Shown piece by piece: positions 49,620 through 58,702 of a stretch of DNA of 64,000 nt (position 1 is its first letter; every line of letters starts with the position of its first letter). The position numbers were made by a program, and so were the translations under genes. The notes beneath the pieces are model-generated. The model searched no databases. It had not been told where the DNA came from and saw only the letters and a program-made list of their open reading frames with translations. This DNA is from CBDDLD01 sp965250025 (GTDB taxonomy: Bacteria; Bacteroidota; Bacteroidia; Flavobacteriales; Flavobacteriaceae), in assembly GCA_965250025.1 (NCBI GenBank), contig OZ252283.1, positions 186,001-250,000 of the forward strand, in the 5' to 3' direction.

Positions 49620-51788
49620 TTGAAACAGCATTGCAAATATTTAATAGTTTTAGTCTTATTTTTTTCTGTTACATTTTCTTTTTCGCAGAATGCGGAGAAG
49701 AAAAAAATGGAAGATGAAGTTTTTACTATTCGCGGAACAATAAGGGATAAGTATTCTTATGCTCCCGTGAGTTTTGTTAACGTTGAAGTCAATGGAGGCG
49801 CCTATACCGTATCAAGTAGTGAAGGGACATTTAAGATAAAAGTGAAGTTGGGTGATGAGTTAATAATAAAGCATAAAGATTTTGAAACCGTATACTACAC
49901 CGTAGAAGATGATGAACGTGTTTTTATAGAGGTAGAGCCGGGAAATCCTGAACCTACAAGGAAAGAACGCATAAAAAGAAGTACTGAGGCATTCAATAAA
50001 CTCATAGATTCAGCAAAATTATATAGAAAAAAAGACGCAAGTAAAAGCATACAGTTTATAGCTGATGCATTTGATCAAAGTGTTTCCCAAAATCAAAATG
50101 CAGAAGCTTATGAAGTTTTAGGAGATGTATACATGTTTTGGAAGCAATACGATTTGGCAGTGATGAATTACCGGATAAGCCTTCAAAACATTGTAAATAA
50201 TTCTGTACTATTGAAATTGGCAGAAGCTTACAGGAAGAATAAGAACTATCAGGAGAGTATTCAAACCTATTCTAGCATTGCAAAGAAAGACCTAACAAAT
50301 TGGGAAGCGATAGAACTGAACGAAGGCTTAGGAAATACATATTTAGATATTAAAGACTATGATAAAGCAATAAGCTTTTATCAAGACGGGTTAAAAATAG
50401 CCAACAGGCATTTGATCTCACCAAAGATTACAGATTTAAACTCTAAGATTGCACAGAGCTATAACCAAAAAGGAGAAATAAAAAAAGCAGAAGGGTTTTT
50501 TTCAAATTCATTGAATCTGGCAGAGCAAGAAAATATGACCAGAGCTTTAGAAGAAAAAAATAAAGTTGCTGATTTTGAAAACACAAACAGATCCTATGAT
50601 GATGAAATAGAACTTAGAAAGTCTATAGTTAAAGATACAGATATCATAGAAAGAGATTCTATAATTGCTAATGAAAGCCCTTTAACACCTCAAAAGCAAA
50701 ACTATAAAATTGGAAACGCGTATTATTTGCAAAGAGATTACGATAGTGCTATTCCGTATTTACAAAAAAGTATCAAAGAAGCCGACAATCGTGAAGATTT
50801 GGTAGTCAAAAAAGATGCGCTTAAAAAACTCACTGACGTTCATGAAAATTCAGGAGATTATGAAAGTGCCTTATCTGCATTTAAAGAATATACGGATGTT
50901 GTGGACGAGCTTTATATTAAAAAAGAACAAGAAATATCTCAGGCGGGTAGATTCAGAAATAGTTTGGCAGAAAAACAAAACCGGATTACAAGTTTAGAGA
51001 ATGACAGAGCATTATCTAAAACCAGGTATGATTTATCTGTAGAAAAAACTAAGCGACAACAACTCATTATTTACTCTCTAATAGGGGGGGTAGTATTATT
51101 GCTTACAGCAGGGTACTTCATGTTTAATTATATTAAACAACAGCGTTTAGCTAATAATCTTTTAGCATTAAAATCATTACGAAGTCAAATGAATCCTCAT
51201 TTTATTTTTAATGCGTTGAACTCTGTGAATAGTTTCATTGCCATTAATGATGAAAGGACAGCAAATAAATATTTATCTGATTTTTCTTTTTTAATGCGGG
51301 CAGTACTCGAAAATAGTGAAGAGGATTTTATACCGCTTCAAAAAGAAATAGAGCTTTTAGAATTGTATACCAAATTGGAGCATTTTAGGTTCAAAGATAA
51401 ATTCGATTATGTCATTGATGTTGATGAATCTATAAATGTTGAAGAGTTCCAAATTCCACCAATGTTATTACAGCCTTACATTGAAAATGCCGTTTGGCAT
51501 GGTTTGAGATATAAGAAAGAGAAGGGACGCTTAAGCATTACAATAAAATCAAAAGGCAAAGGCGAATTGATCATTACAATTGCAGATGATGGTATCGGAA
51601 GAAAACGTTCCAAAGCTTTAAAAACAAGTCATCAGAAGAAACAGAAATCAAAAGGTATGGCTAATATAAAAGAGCGTGTTGCGATACTTAATAAAATGTA
51701 TAAAGATAAAGTTGATGTGGCTATTGAGGACCTTCAGCCTTCAGAAGATGCAGGAACCAAAGTTATTGTAACCCTAAAAAAAGACTAA
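49620..51788 (+). CDS. LytS/YpdA-type sensor histidine kinase with CarboxypepD-reg and TPR sensor region
   Basis: A 722-residue sensor kinase starting at a TTG, which is needed to include the signal peptide (YLIVLVLFFSVTFSFSQ). Residues ~35-100 are a carboxypeptidase-regulatory-like beta domain (IRGTIRDKYSYAPVSFVNVEV). Residues ~120-445 are TPR repeats. A coiled-coil, one transmembrane helix (~481-504) and then a His_kinase domain follow, with the phospho-acceptor His527 in QMNPHFIFNALNS, and an ATPase domain ADDGIGRKRS. The sensor part is periplasmic. It is 1 bp from its response regulator. The signal is unknown. Confidence 0.92.
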   Translation: MKQHCKYLIVLVLFFSVTFSFSQNAEKKKMEDEVFTIRGTIRDKYSYAPVSFVNVEVNGGAYTVSSSEGTFKIKVKLGDELIIKHKDFETVYYTVEDDERVFIEVEPGNPEPTRKERIKRSTEAFNKLIDSAKLYRKKDASKSIQFIADAFDQSVSQNQNAEAYEVLGDVYMFWKQYDLAVMNYRISLQNIVNNSVLLKLAEAYRKNKNYQESIQTYSSIAKKDLTNWEAIELNEGLGNTYLDIKDYDKAISFYQDGLKIANRHLISPKITDLNSKIAQSYNQKGEIKKAEGFFSNSLNLAEQENMTRALEEKNKVADFENTNRSYDDEIELRKSIVKDTDIIERDSIIANESPLTPQKQNYKIGNAYYLQRDYDSAIPYLQKSIKEADNREDLVVKKDALKKLTDVHENSGDYESALSAFKEYTDVVDELYIKKEQEISQAGRFRNSLAEKQNRITSLENDRALSKTRYDLSVEKTKRQQLIIYSLIGGVVLLLTAGYFMFNYIKQQRLANNLLALKSLRSQMNPHFIFNALNSVNSFIAINDERTANKYLSDFSFLMRAVLENSEEDFIPLQKEIELLELYTKLEHFRFKDKFDYVIDVDESINVEEFQIPPMLLQPYIENAVWHGLRYKKEKGRLSITIKSKGKGELIITIADDGIGRKRSKALKTSHQKKQKSKGMANIKERVAILNKMYKDKVDVAIEDLQPSEDAGTKVIVTLKKD

Positions 51789-51789
51789 A

Positions 51790-52524
51790 ATGAAACTTAA
51801 CACTATTATTGTTGAAGATGAAGAAGCGAGTAGAGATATTTTGAGAAACTATCTCAATAAGTATTGTCCAAATGTTTCAATCTTAGGAGAAGCTTCTAAT
51901 GTTGAAGACGCTTTGGTTTTAATTAGAAATCATGATCTAGATGTGGTTTTTTTGGATGTTGAGATGCCATTTGGTAATGCTTTTGATTTGCTGGATAGAG
52001 TAGGGACCATAGATTTCGAAACTATTTTTGTCACAGCATATGACCATTACGCCATAGAGGCACTAAATGCACACGCCTCTTATTATTTAATGAAGCCCAT
52101 ATCTATTGATGAACTTATAAAAGCAGTAGATTACGTCATTGAAATAAAAGAAAAGGAAGAGGCTTTGCAAGAGCAGGTATTGACTCCGAAAACAAATAGT
52201 GTTAATGGTAAGATCACAATACCTCAACAAGATGGTTTTGAGGTTATTGACACTGCAGATATTTTATACTGTAAGGCTGATGATAATTATACAGAGATAT
52301 ATTTAAATACTAATAAAAAGAAGTTAGTAAGTAAAACTTTAAAGTATATTGAAGAAGCCTTATCGAATGCTAATTTTGCCAGAGTTCACAAAAGCTACCT
52401 GGTCAATGTGAATGAAATAATAAAATACGTTAAAGGTAAAGGCGGAAGTGTAATTCTTAGCAATGGTAAGGAAATCATAGTGTCTGCCTCTAAAAAATCT
52501 GAATTGTTATCCTATTTTAAATAA
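51790..52524 (+). CDS. LytTR-family response regulator
   Basis: A 244-residue regulator. The receiver domain has the phosphorylatable Asp56 in VVFLDVEMPFG, acidic pocket EDEE near residue 10, and the conserved Thr/Lys region (VTAYDHYAIEAL, YLMKPI). The C-terminal DNA-binding LytTR domain starts at ~140 (DILYCKADDNYTEIYL, FARVHKSYLVNVN). It is coupled with the sensor kinase just upstream; target genes are unknown. Confidence 0.95.
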   Translation: MKLNTIIVEDEEASRDILRNYLNKYCPNVSILGEASNVEDALVLIRNHDLDVVFLDVEMPFGNAFDLLDRVGTIDFETIFVTAYDHYAIEALNAHASYYLMKPISIDELIKAVDYVIEIKEKEEALQEQVLTPKTNSVNGKITIPQQDGFEVIDTADILYCKADDNYTEIYLNTNKKKLVSKTLKYIEEALSNANFARVHKSYLVNVNEIIKYVKGKGGSVILSNGKEIIVSASKKSELLSYFK

Positions 52525-52529
52525 AGACT

Positions 52530-53045
52530 ATGCCAATCATAAAATCCGTAAATGGAAAATCACCACAAGTACCAAATGACTGTTATGTGGCTGAAAATGC
52601 TACTATCGTAGGAGATGTTACCATGGGTAATCACTGCAGCATTTGGTTTAATGCCGTAATAAGAGGTGATGTTCATTACATAAAAATGGGCGATAAGGTA
52701 AATGTACAAGATGGTGCAGTTATCCATGCCACGTATCAAAAGTCACCAACCAACATTGGAAATAATGTGTCTATAGGGCACAATGCTATAGTACATGGTT
52801 GTACGGTTAAAGATAATGTTCTCATTGGTATGGGTAGTATTGTTATGGATGATTGTGTTATAGAAAGTAATAGCATTATTGCTGCAGGTGCTGTAGTCAC
52901 TAAAAATACCATTGTAGAATCCGGAAGCATTTATGCTGGGGTGCCTGCAAAGAAGGTTAAAGCTATTAGTCAAGAGCTTATTTCTGGAGAAATAGACAGG
53001 ATTGCCAATAATTATGTGAAGTACTCCGGATGGTTTAAACCATAA
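52530..53045 (+). CDS. Gamma carbonic anhydrase-family protein (left-handed beta-helix)
   Basis: A 171-residue hexapeptide-repeat protein of the YrdA/PaaY/CaiE type. Zinc-ligand histidines appear in VIHATYQ and in IGHNAIVHGC, and the repeat pattern (IGNNVSIGHNA, VLIGMGSIVMDD) is clear. Some members are true carbonic anhydrases, others not, so activity is not certain. It sits 5 bp after the response regulator gene and overlaps the convergent gene downstream by 11 bases. Confidence 0.88.
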   Translation: MPIIKSVNGKSPQVPNDCYVAENATIVGDVTMGNHCSIWFNAVIRGDVHYIKMGDKVNVQDGAVIHATYQKSPTNIGNNVSIGHNAIVHGCTVKDNVLIGMGSIVMDDCVIESNSIIAAGAVVTKNTIVESGSIYAGVPAKKVKAISQELISGEIDRIANNYVKYSGWFKP

Positions 53046-53391
53046 CTTTTGAGTTTATACTATTGATCAATACTGTTACCGAGTTCATCATATCAATTTC
53101 CTCTTTAGGGATCAATTCGTGAACACCATTACGATCTTCAATTAGAATACTAGGGTATTTAAAGTTGTATCCGGGATATTGCGATTCAAATTCATCCCTA
53201 TGAAAAAATGACATATCAGCAGGACTATTTGCCCTGAAGGCTTTCCAGGTATTGTTCTCATTGAAAGTGTCATGTGTAATTGCGCAAAGACTACAAGAAT
53301 AAGTTTTGGGACTCAGCAGCTTATGACCAATGTCAAAAAATAAATTCAATGCTCCCGATTTAGCATTATACACAAATAATAATTTTCTCAT
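53035..53391 (-). CDS. Small cytoplasmic protein of unknown function with CxxC
   Basis: A 118-residue protein I cannot assign to a named family. It starts MRKLLFVYNAKSGALN and has a CSLC motif (Cys33, Cys36), a conserved-looking THDTF and FFHRDEFE segment, and no signal peptide or membrane helix. The coherent composition and start suggest a real gene. Its stop overlaps the 3' end of the gamma carbonic anhydrase gene by 11 bases on the opposite strand. Confidence 0.65.
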   Translation of the reverse strand: MRKLLFVYNAKSGALNLFFDIGHKLLSPKTYSCSLCAITHDTFNENNTWKAFRANSPADMSFFHRDEFESQYPGYNFKYPSILIEDRNGVHELIPKEEIDMMNSVTVLINSINSKVMV

Positions 53392-53424
53392 AAGGGATTA
53401 GTGGTATCCCTAAAGCCAACCTTA

Positions 53425-54204
53425 CTAAAAATTCAGATGACTCGCATTAAATTTATGGTCTAACAATGCTTTTAATACTTCAGGATTGGTATTAGAATAG
53501 AAGAGGATTTCAGGAGTTTGCATTTCATTGTTTAAAAGATGCTGCTGCTCAAGTACTGCTTTGGTTTGTTTAGCAACGGCTAAACCAGAATCGATGATTT
53601 TAACATGCTTAGGAAGCATTTTTGTAAGCAACGGGATAAGATAGGGGTAATGTGTGCACCCTAAAACCAGATGGTCAATATCAGAAGCTAGCATAGGATT
53701 GAGATAGGTGTAAAGAAGCGCTTCCATTTCTTCAGATTCTGCTTTCCCGGACTCAACCAGTGGCACTATACCTTCTCCTACACGTTCAATGATTTTGATA
53801 TTCTTACTGTATAAATCTGCTGTTTTGTGGAATAATGCACTGCTTAATGTCCCTTTGGTGGCTAAAATGCCTATAGCTTTAGATTTGGTTTGCAGAGATG
53901 CAGGCTTAATTGCGGGTTCTATACCTATGAATGGAATACTATAATTAGCTCTAAGATAGGATATGGCATTAGTTGTTGCGGTATTACATGCTACCACAAT
54001 AATTTTACATCCTTTGCTAATCAGTAGCTCTGTGTTCTTAATACTCAATTTAAGAATAGCTTCTGCGCTTTTATTGCCATAAGGTGCATTATCACTATCA
54101 GCTAAATAAATAATATTTTCATTTGGGAGAAGCGCATGAATTTCCTTGAAAATTGAAGTGCCTCCAACACCAGAATCAAATATGCCAATAGGTAGTGTAC
54201 TCAT
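53425..54204 (-). CDS. murI: Glutamate racemase
   Basis: A 259-residue racemase that makes D-glutamate for peptidoglycan. Visible motifs: IGIFDSGVGGTSIF at the N-terminus, catalytic Cys in VVACNTATTNA, and catalytic Cys in LGCTHYPYL. Length is usual. It follows two ompH-like genes but is separated from them by a strong hairpin, and has its own candidate promoter directly after it. Confidence 0.96.
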   Translation of the reverse strand: MSTLPIGIFDSGVGGTSIFKEIHALLPNENIIYLADSDNAPYGNKSAEAILKLSIKNTELLISKGCKIIVVACNTATTNAISYLRANYSIPFIGIEPAIKPASLQTKSKAIGILATKGTLSSALFHKTADLYSKNIKIIERVGEGIVPLVESGKAESEEMEALLYTYLNPMLASDIDHLVLGCTHYPYLIPLLTKMLPKHVKIIDSGLAVAKQTKAVLEQQHLLNNEMQTPEILFYSNTNPEVLKALLDHKFNASHLNF

Positions 54205-54209
54205 TAATA

Positions 54210-54217
54210 CAAAAATA
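54210..54217 (-). promoter_or_regulatory. Candidate -7 box TAttTTTG for murI
   Basis: On the minus strand TATTTTTG follows the terminator hairpin directly and ends 5 bases before the murI ATG (54204). The layout repeats that seen before ruvB and before the Sco-like gene. No -33 TTG is seen inside the hairpin. Confidence 0.42.
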
Positions 54218-54245
54218 AAAAGCCACTTTTTAAAAAGTGGCTTTT
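54218..54245 (-). terminator. Hairpin terminator between ompH-like gene and murI
   Basis: A perfect 28-base palindrome (AAAAGCCACTTTTT and its complement) lies 27 bases past the stop of the second ompH-like gene on the minus strand, and is followed there by a T-rich tract. Confidence 0.88.
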
Positions 54246-54272
54246 GTATCTATTTCTTTTTAAGATCCCTGT

Positions 54273-54782
54273 TTAGAATCCCAATTCTTTTTTAACATCA
54301 TTTAAAAGATCCTTTCCATCAGCTAAGATAACACCACCTCCATCTGTAGAATCTAATACATACTGAAATCCTTGAGCTCTTGCCACCTTTAGTATGGCAG
54401 CTTTTGCTTTTTCAGTTATAGGCTTTAGAAGATCAAATTTCTTTTTTTCAATATCCTGAGCCGCTTGTTGCTGATATTGAGCAATACTTTGTCTCATACC
54501 ATCTATTTCTTGAACTCTTTTGGCATTTTCCTCATCTGCTAATCCTTCAGCTTCAGCTTGATATTGTTTTGCTTTATTCTGTAGTTCAGTAACTGATGCT
54601 TGTATCTCAGCCTCATAAGTCTTCCCTAGCTTTTGAATTTCTGCCTCAGCTACTTTCATTTCCGGCATTGCTTCAATAAGCTCTTTTGTATTAATATGTG
54701 CAACTTTGCTCTGTGCGTTACTATAACTAGTAGCTCCCATAAAAAGTATAGCTGCAAATAGTAATGTTTTTAATTGTTTCAT
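54273..54782 (-). CDS. OmpH/Skp-family periplasmic chaperone
   Basis: A 169-residue protein with signal peptide (LLFAAILFMGATSYSNAQ) and the Skp pattern: a short beta start KVAHINTKELIEAMPEM, a long alpha-helical coiled-coil (~residues 40-125) and a C-terminal GFQYVLDSTDGGGVILADG strand. Skp holds unfolded outer-membrane proteins for delivery to BamA, encoded two genes upstream. It is 29 bp after the longer paralogue and ends at a terminator. Confidence 0.93.
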   Translation of the reverse strand: MKQLKTLLFAAILFMGATSYSNAQSKVAHINTKELIEAMPEMKVAEAEIQKLGKTYEAEIQASVTELQNKAKQYQAEAEGLADEENAKRVQEIDGMRQSIAQYQQQAAQDIEKKKFDLLKPITEKAKAAILKVARAQGFQYVLDSTDGGGVILADGKDLLNDVKKELGF

Positions 54783-54811
54783 TGTTTTAATAGTATTACG
54801 TGTTATAAATA

Positions 54812-55948
54812 TTAATTGTTATTGTTTTCGCCTTCTTTCTGACCTTTGTCTTTACTCTTAGCTATAGAATCATTTTTCTTAGCTTTATTCAATCGCTCTT
54901 CTCTGGCTTTTTTTCGATCTTCAATTATTTTCTTTTTCCGATCTTCAAGTGCTTTTTTTCTAGCTTCTCTATCTTTTATTTTTTGTTGACGTTTTTCTTC
55001 CAATATCTGAGCAGAGGTTTTCTTAACCACTTTTTTACCATCTGTTGTTGCTGAATTCTCTTCAGTTTTAGCACTGGTATCACTTGCTTTTTTTTCCATA
55101 GTTGGTGTTGCTACGGAGTCTTTAGGCTGTTCTACAGTTTTACCTTCTCGTTCAGCCTTAGCTTTATTTCGTGCATCGATGGCTTTTTGTCTTCTGGCTT
55201 CAGCTTCACGTTTTCTTGCTTCTCTGAGTTCCTGCTGTTGTTTTTTTCGATCTTCTTGTGCTTTTTTTCTGGCTGCTCTTTTGTCTTCCAACTCTTTATC
55301 TTTTGCCGCTTTTTTATCCTCTAAAGCTTTTGCTCTTTCATCTTTTTCTTTGCTTACTTCTGGGATAAGTTCTTCATCTTCTAAAGCTTTACGTTCCTTT
55401 TTATTTGTAGCTTGCTTGCGTTTTGACGTTCTGGTAATGGTTTTTAATACCCGCTCACTAATGTCATAACGCTCTGCAGAGTACAGCATTACGACATCTG
55501 CTGATTTGTCAAAAACAAAATCGTACTTCCCGGTTGTAGCTATTTGCTGGACTGCTGTAAATATTTGATCTTGAATAGGCTGCATTAACTGCTTTTTTTG
55601 GATGATCAAATCCCCATTTGGACCAAATCGTTTTTGCTGATAATCTAATACTTCAGATTCTTCAAAAGTGATATCTTCTAAACGTTCTTCATACAACTCT
55701 TTAGTAAGTAGTACCCTTTCATTGTCAAGTTCTTTTTTCTTTTGTTCAATGACATTTAATCGTTGCTCAATTTCAGATTTCCACTGCAGGACTTTTTTGT
55801 CTAATTGCCCAGAAGCTTCTTTATATTCAGGAACATTCTGTAATATATATTCAGTGTCTATATAGCCTATTCTTACACCTCTTTGAGCGTTAATACTAAA
55901 GCTAATAAGACTTGTTATAGTCAATAAAAAAAGAACTTTAAATTTCAT
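54812..55948 (-). CDS. OmpH/Skp-family protein with long charged C-terminal extension
   Basis: A 378-residue paralogue of the next gene. Residues ~20-180 are the Skp-like domain (RIGYIDTEYILQNVPEYKEA ... YDFVFDKSADVVMLYS). From ~185 to the end it has a very charged, Lys/Glu/Arg-rich extension with repeats such as KALEDRKKKIIEDRKKAREE, separated by a Ser/Thr-rich segment. Skp proteins are normally ~160-170 residues, so the extension is unusual. Signal peptide present. It lies 168 bp after bamA, a gap in which I saw no clear promoter. Confidence 0.88.
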   Translation of the reverse strand: MKFKVLFLLTITSLISFSINAQRGVRIGYIDTEYILQNVPEYKEASGQLDKKVLQWKSEIEQRLNVIEQKKKELDNERVLLTKELYEERLEDITFEESEVLDYQQKRFGPNGDLIIQKKQLMQPIQDQIFTAVQQIATTGKYDFVFDKSADVVMLYSAERYDISERVLKTITRTSKRKQATNKKERKALEDEELIPEVSKEKDERAKALEDKKAAKDKELEDKRAARKKAQEDRKKQQQELREARKREAEARRQKAIDARNKAKAEREGKTVEQPKDSVATPTMEKKASDTSAKTEENSATTDGKKVVKKTSAQILEEKRQQKIKDREARKKALEDRKKKIIEDRKKAREERLNKAKKNDSIAKSKDKGQKEGENNNN

Positions 55949-56116
55949 CTTTCTCCAATTTTAATTTTAATGAGGCACGCTTTTAAAACACACAGGTTTT
56001 CGATATAAAAATCTGTAGTTGGTGCAATTATACTTCAAATAAACGAAATATATTCCTAAAAATTTTAACACCTGGATGAAATCGTTATTAAGCTATTAGA
56101 AAATATCGTGCCAAAA

Positions 56117-58702
56117 TTAAAATTGCTGTCCGATAATGAAGTGAGTTTCCCATCCATTTTTAACATTGAGCCCGGGTAGAGGGTCGAATCCATGCCCGAA
56201 ATCTATACCTAATAAACCGAATGCCGGCATAAAAATTCTGATTCCTAAACCTGCAGATCTCTTAATATCGAAAGGGTTAAAATCTTTAAAACTGTTAAAT
56301 GAGGCTCCACCTTCTATAAACGTCAGGCCATATATTTTTGCTTGCTGTCCCAGAGTTATAGGATAGCGTAATTCTAAAGAAAATTTATTATAGATTGAAC
56401 TACCATCCTGAGAGGATAATGATTGGTTTGGATATCCTCTAAGTTGAACAACTTCTCTGCCGTCTAATGCAAAATTTCCTAAACCATCACCACCTAAGAA
56501 GAAACGTTCAAAAGGAATGACACCTCTATCATTGTTGTAAGCACCCAAGAATCCAAATTCTATACTTGGTCTTAACACAAGTTTATCCGTAACTTTTTGA
56601 AACCAATCGGCTTTGAACTTTATTTTGTAGAATTCTAACCAGTTAAATCGTTCCTGATCAATTTCTCCGATACGTTGTAAATCCTGAGGGTCAGTTTGAT
56701 CCAGTTGAGCGCGTTCTTCAGCTAAAGCTTTATAATCTACATTATTAAACAACGAATAAGGGAATGAAAATTTCGCAGAGATAGAGAAATTTGAACCTCC
56801 CATAGGGTAGATAGGATCATTATATGTATTGTTTCTGGTTAGCCCAATAGTGTAAGAGAGGTTATTTGAAAACCCATCTCCAAATGTAAAGAGGCTGGTG
56901 TTGTAGTTTCTAAGGTTATAGTGCTGAAAACTTATGGCTTGTGATAGTAAAAAATAATTATCCGGTTTTGTGAGTCTGGTCGATAACCCCAAAGTAATTC
57001 CGGTAATATCAAAACGTCTTTGTCTGTCTGCATTTCTGGTTATGGGATCAAATAAAAACTGTCTGGAATGTGATAGAGAGGTTGATAATTGATAAGGCTT
57101 TTTACCCCCAAACCATGGCTCACTAAACGAAAAGCTATAAGTTCTAAAAAATTGACTTGCTTGCAATCGTAAAGCTAAGCTTTGCCCATCACCTCTTGGT
57201 ACCGGTTTATAAGCATCTTTTTTAAAGATATCTTTGATGGCAAAATTATTAAAGGATAACCCAAGAGTCCCTATAAAGCCACCACCACCATAGCCTCCTT
57301 GAAGTTCTATTTGACTAGAGCCTGTTTCTACGACAGCATATTCAATATCAACTGTACCATCTACAGGGTTTGGATTTTTGATGTCTGGTGTAAGTTGTTG
57401 GGCGTCAAAGAATCCTAATTGACCTAGCTCACGAATGGTTCTGATAACATCTGATTTGCTATACAATTGTCCTGGTCGTGTACGTATCTCTCTGTATATC
57501 ACATGATCGTTAGTCACGTCATTTCCGGTTACCGTTACATTATTGAAGTATGCGGGTTTACCTTCGGAAATTCTAATTTCCATATCAATTACATTACCGT
57601 CTGCACTAACTTCAACCGGATTTATGGTTGAAAACAGATATCCACTATTTTGATAGAGGTTGGTAAGGTCCAGAGCATCAGGCTTTGAGTCATCAGCAAT
57701 ACGTTTTCTTAACTCTACCCCATTATAGGTAGAGCCTTCTTTTATTTTTAATACTCTGCTTAATTGCTGATCACTATACACCGTATTTCCAACGAAGCTG
57801 ATTTTACCAAATTTATATTGCTCACCTTCTTCAACATCAATCAATAGGCTGATGGTTTTGTCATCATTTACTATAATTGAATCTGAGATAATTCTGGCAT
57901 CTCTATAACCATTCTCTTTGTATTTATCTATAATGCTTACCAGATCTTCTTTGTAGTTTTCTTCGATGTACTTTGAACGTTTAAGTATGCGTATTGGGTT
58001 TTTCTTTTTAGTATTTTTCATGGCTTTTCTTAGCTTTTTATCGCTAAACTTTTCATTGCCATTAAAGTCAATACGTTTGATTTTTACTTTTTCACCACGG
58101 TCTATTTTTAATACCATGTCTACCCGTTCTTTTTCGATAGAATCATTAGTGACCTTCTTAGTAACGATATTAACTTTGGTATTTAGATAGCCGTCTTTTT
58201 GGTATTTATTGGTAAGATAATTTTTGGTGTTGGTCAATAGGTTTTCTGTAACCTTAATCCCTTTCCTAAGATTATTTTCTTTGAGTATGTCTTCTCTTTT
58301 ATTCTTTTTAATGCCTTCTATAGTTGCTATATTTAGCTCAGGCAGATCAATAAGATATATTTCAAGATCAGCTTCATTACCTTTAAGATTGATGACATAA
58401 ATATCGATACTGCTAAACAAATTTGAGCGCCATAATTTTTTAACGGCTTCTCCAATTTTCTCCCCACCAATTTGGATCGATTGTCCTTTTCTTAATCCAG
58501 AGTATGCTATAACGGTTTGGGCACTAAAACTGGTGTTGCCCGAAACAGTGATTTCATTAATGGTATATCTTGCACCTACGTTAGTTAATGAAGATTGCGC
58601 ACTTGACTTTAATGACACTATTAAAAAAAGTGAAATAAAAAGATAGGTGTTTAGTGCTTTTATTAATGTAGTCTTAGGTAAGTTGTTCGCTCGTTTTTCC
58701 AA
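56117..58702 (-). CDS. bamA: Outer-membrane protein assembly factor BamA
   Basis: An 861-residue member of the Omp85 family, the core of the beta-barrel assembly machine. An N-terminal signal (LFISLFLIVSLKSSAQ) is followed by POTRA domains (~residues 45-450, e.g. INEITVSGNTSFSAQTVI and FGKISFVGNTVYSDQQL) and a 16-strand barrel with the conserved RGYP-type segment (VQLRGYPNQS) and final HFIIGQQF ending in Phe. The start is a TTG inside the end of uppS (29-base overlap), consistent with coupled translation. Confidence 0.95.
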   Translation of the reverse strand: MEKRANNLPKTTLIKALNTYLFISLFLIVSLKSSAQSSLTNVGARYTINEITVSGNTSFSAQTVIAYSGLRKGQSIQIGGEKIGEAVKKLWRSNLFSSIDIYVINLKGNEADLEIYLIDLPELNIATIEGIKKNKREDILKENNLRKGIKVTENLLTNTKNYLTNKYQKDGYLNTKVNIVTKKVTNDSIEKERVDMVLKIDRGEKVKIKRIDFNGNEKFSDKKLRKAMKNTKKKNPIRILKRSKYIEENYKEDLVSIIDKYKENGYRDARIISDSIIVNDDKTISLLIDVEEGEQYKFGKISFVGNTVYSDQQLSRVLKIKEGSTYNGVELRKRIADDSKPDALDLTNLYQNSGYLFSTINPVEVSADGNVIDMEIRISEGKPAYFNNVTVTGNDVTNDHVIYREIRTRPGQLYSKSDVIRTIRELGQLGFFDAQQLTPDIKNPNPVDGTVDIEYAVVETGSSQIELQGGYGGGGFIGTLGLSFNNFAIKDIFKKDAYKPVPRGDGQSLALRLQASQFFRTYSFSFSEPWFGGKKPYQLSTSLSHSRQFLFDPITRNADRQRRFDITGITLGLSTRLTKPDNYFLLSQAISFQHYNLRNYNTSLFTFGDGFSNNLSYTIGLTRNNTYNDPIYPMGGSNFSISAKFSFPYSLFNNVDYKALAEERAQLDQTDPQDLQRIGEIDQERFNWLEFYKIKFKADWFQKVTDKLVLRPSIEFGFLGAYNNDRGVIPFERFFLGGDGLGNFALDGREVVQLRGYPNQSLSSQDGSSIYNKFSLELRYPITLGQQAKIYGLTFIEGGASFNSFKDFNPFDIKRSAGLGIRIFMPAFGLLGIDFGHGFDPLPGLNVKNGWETHFIIGQQF

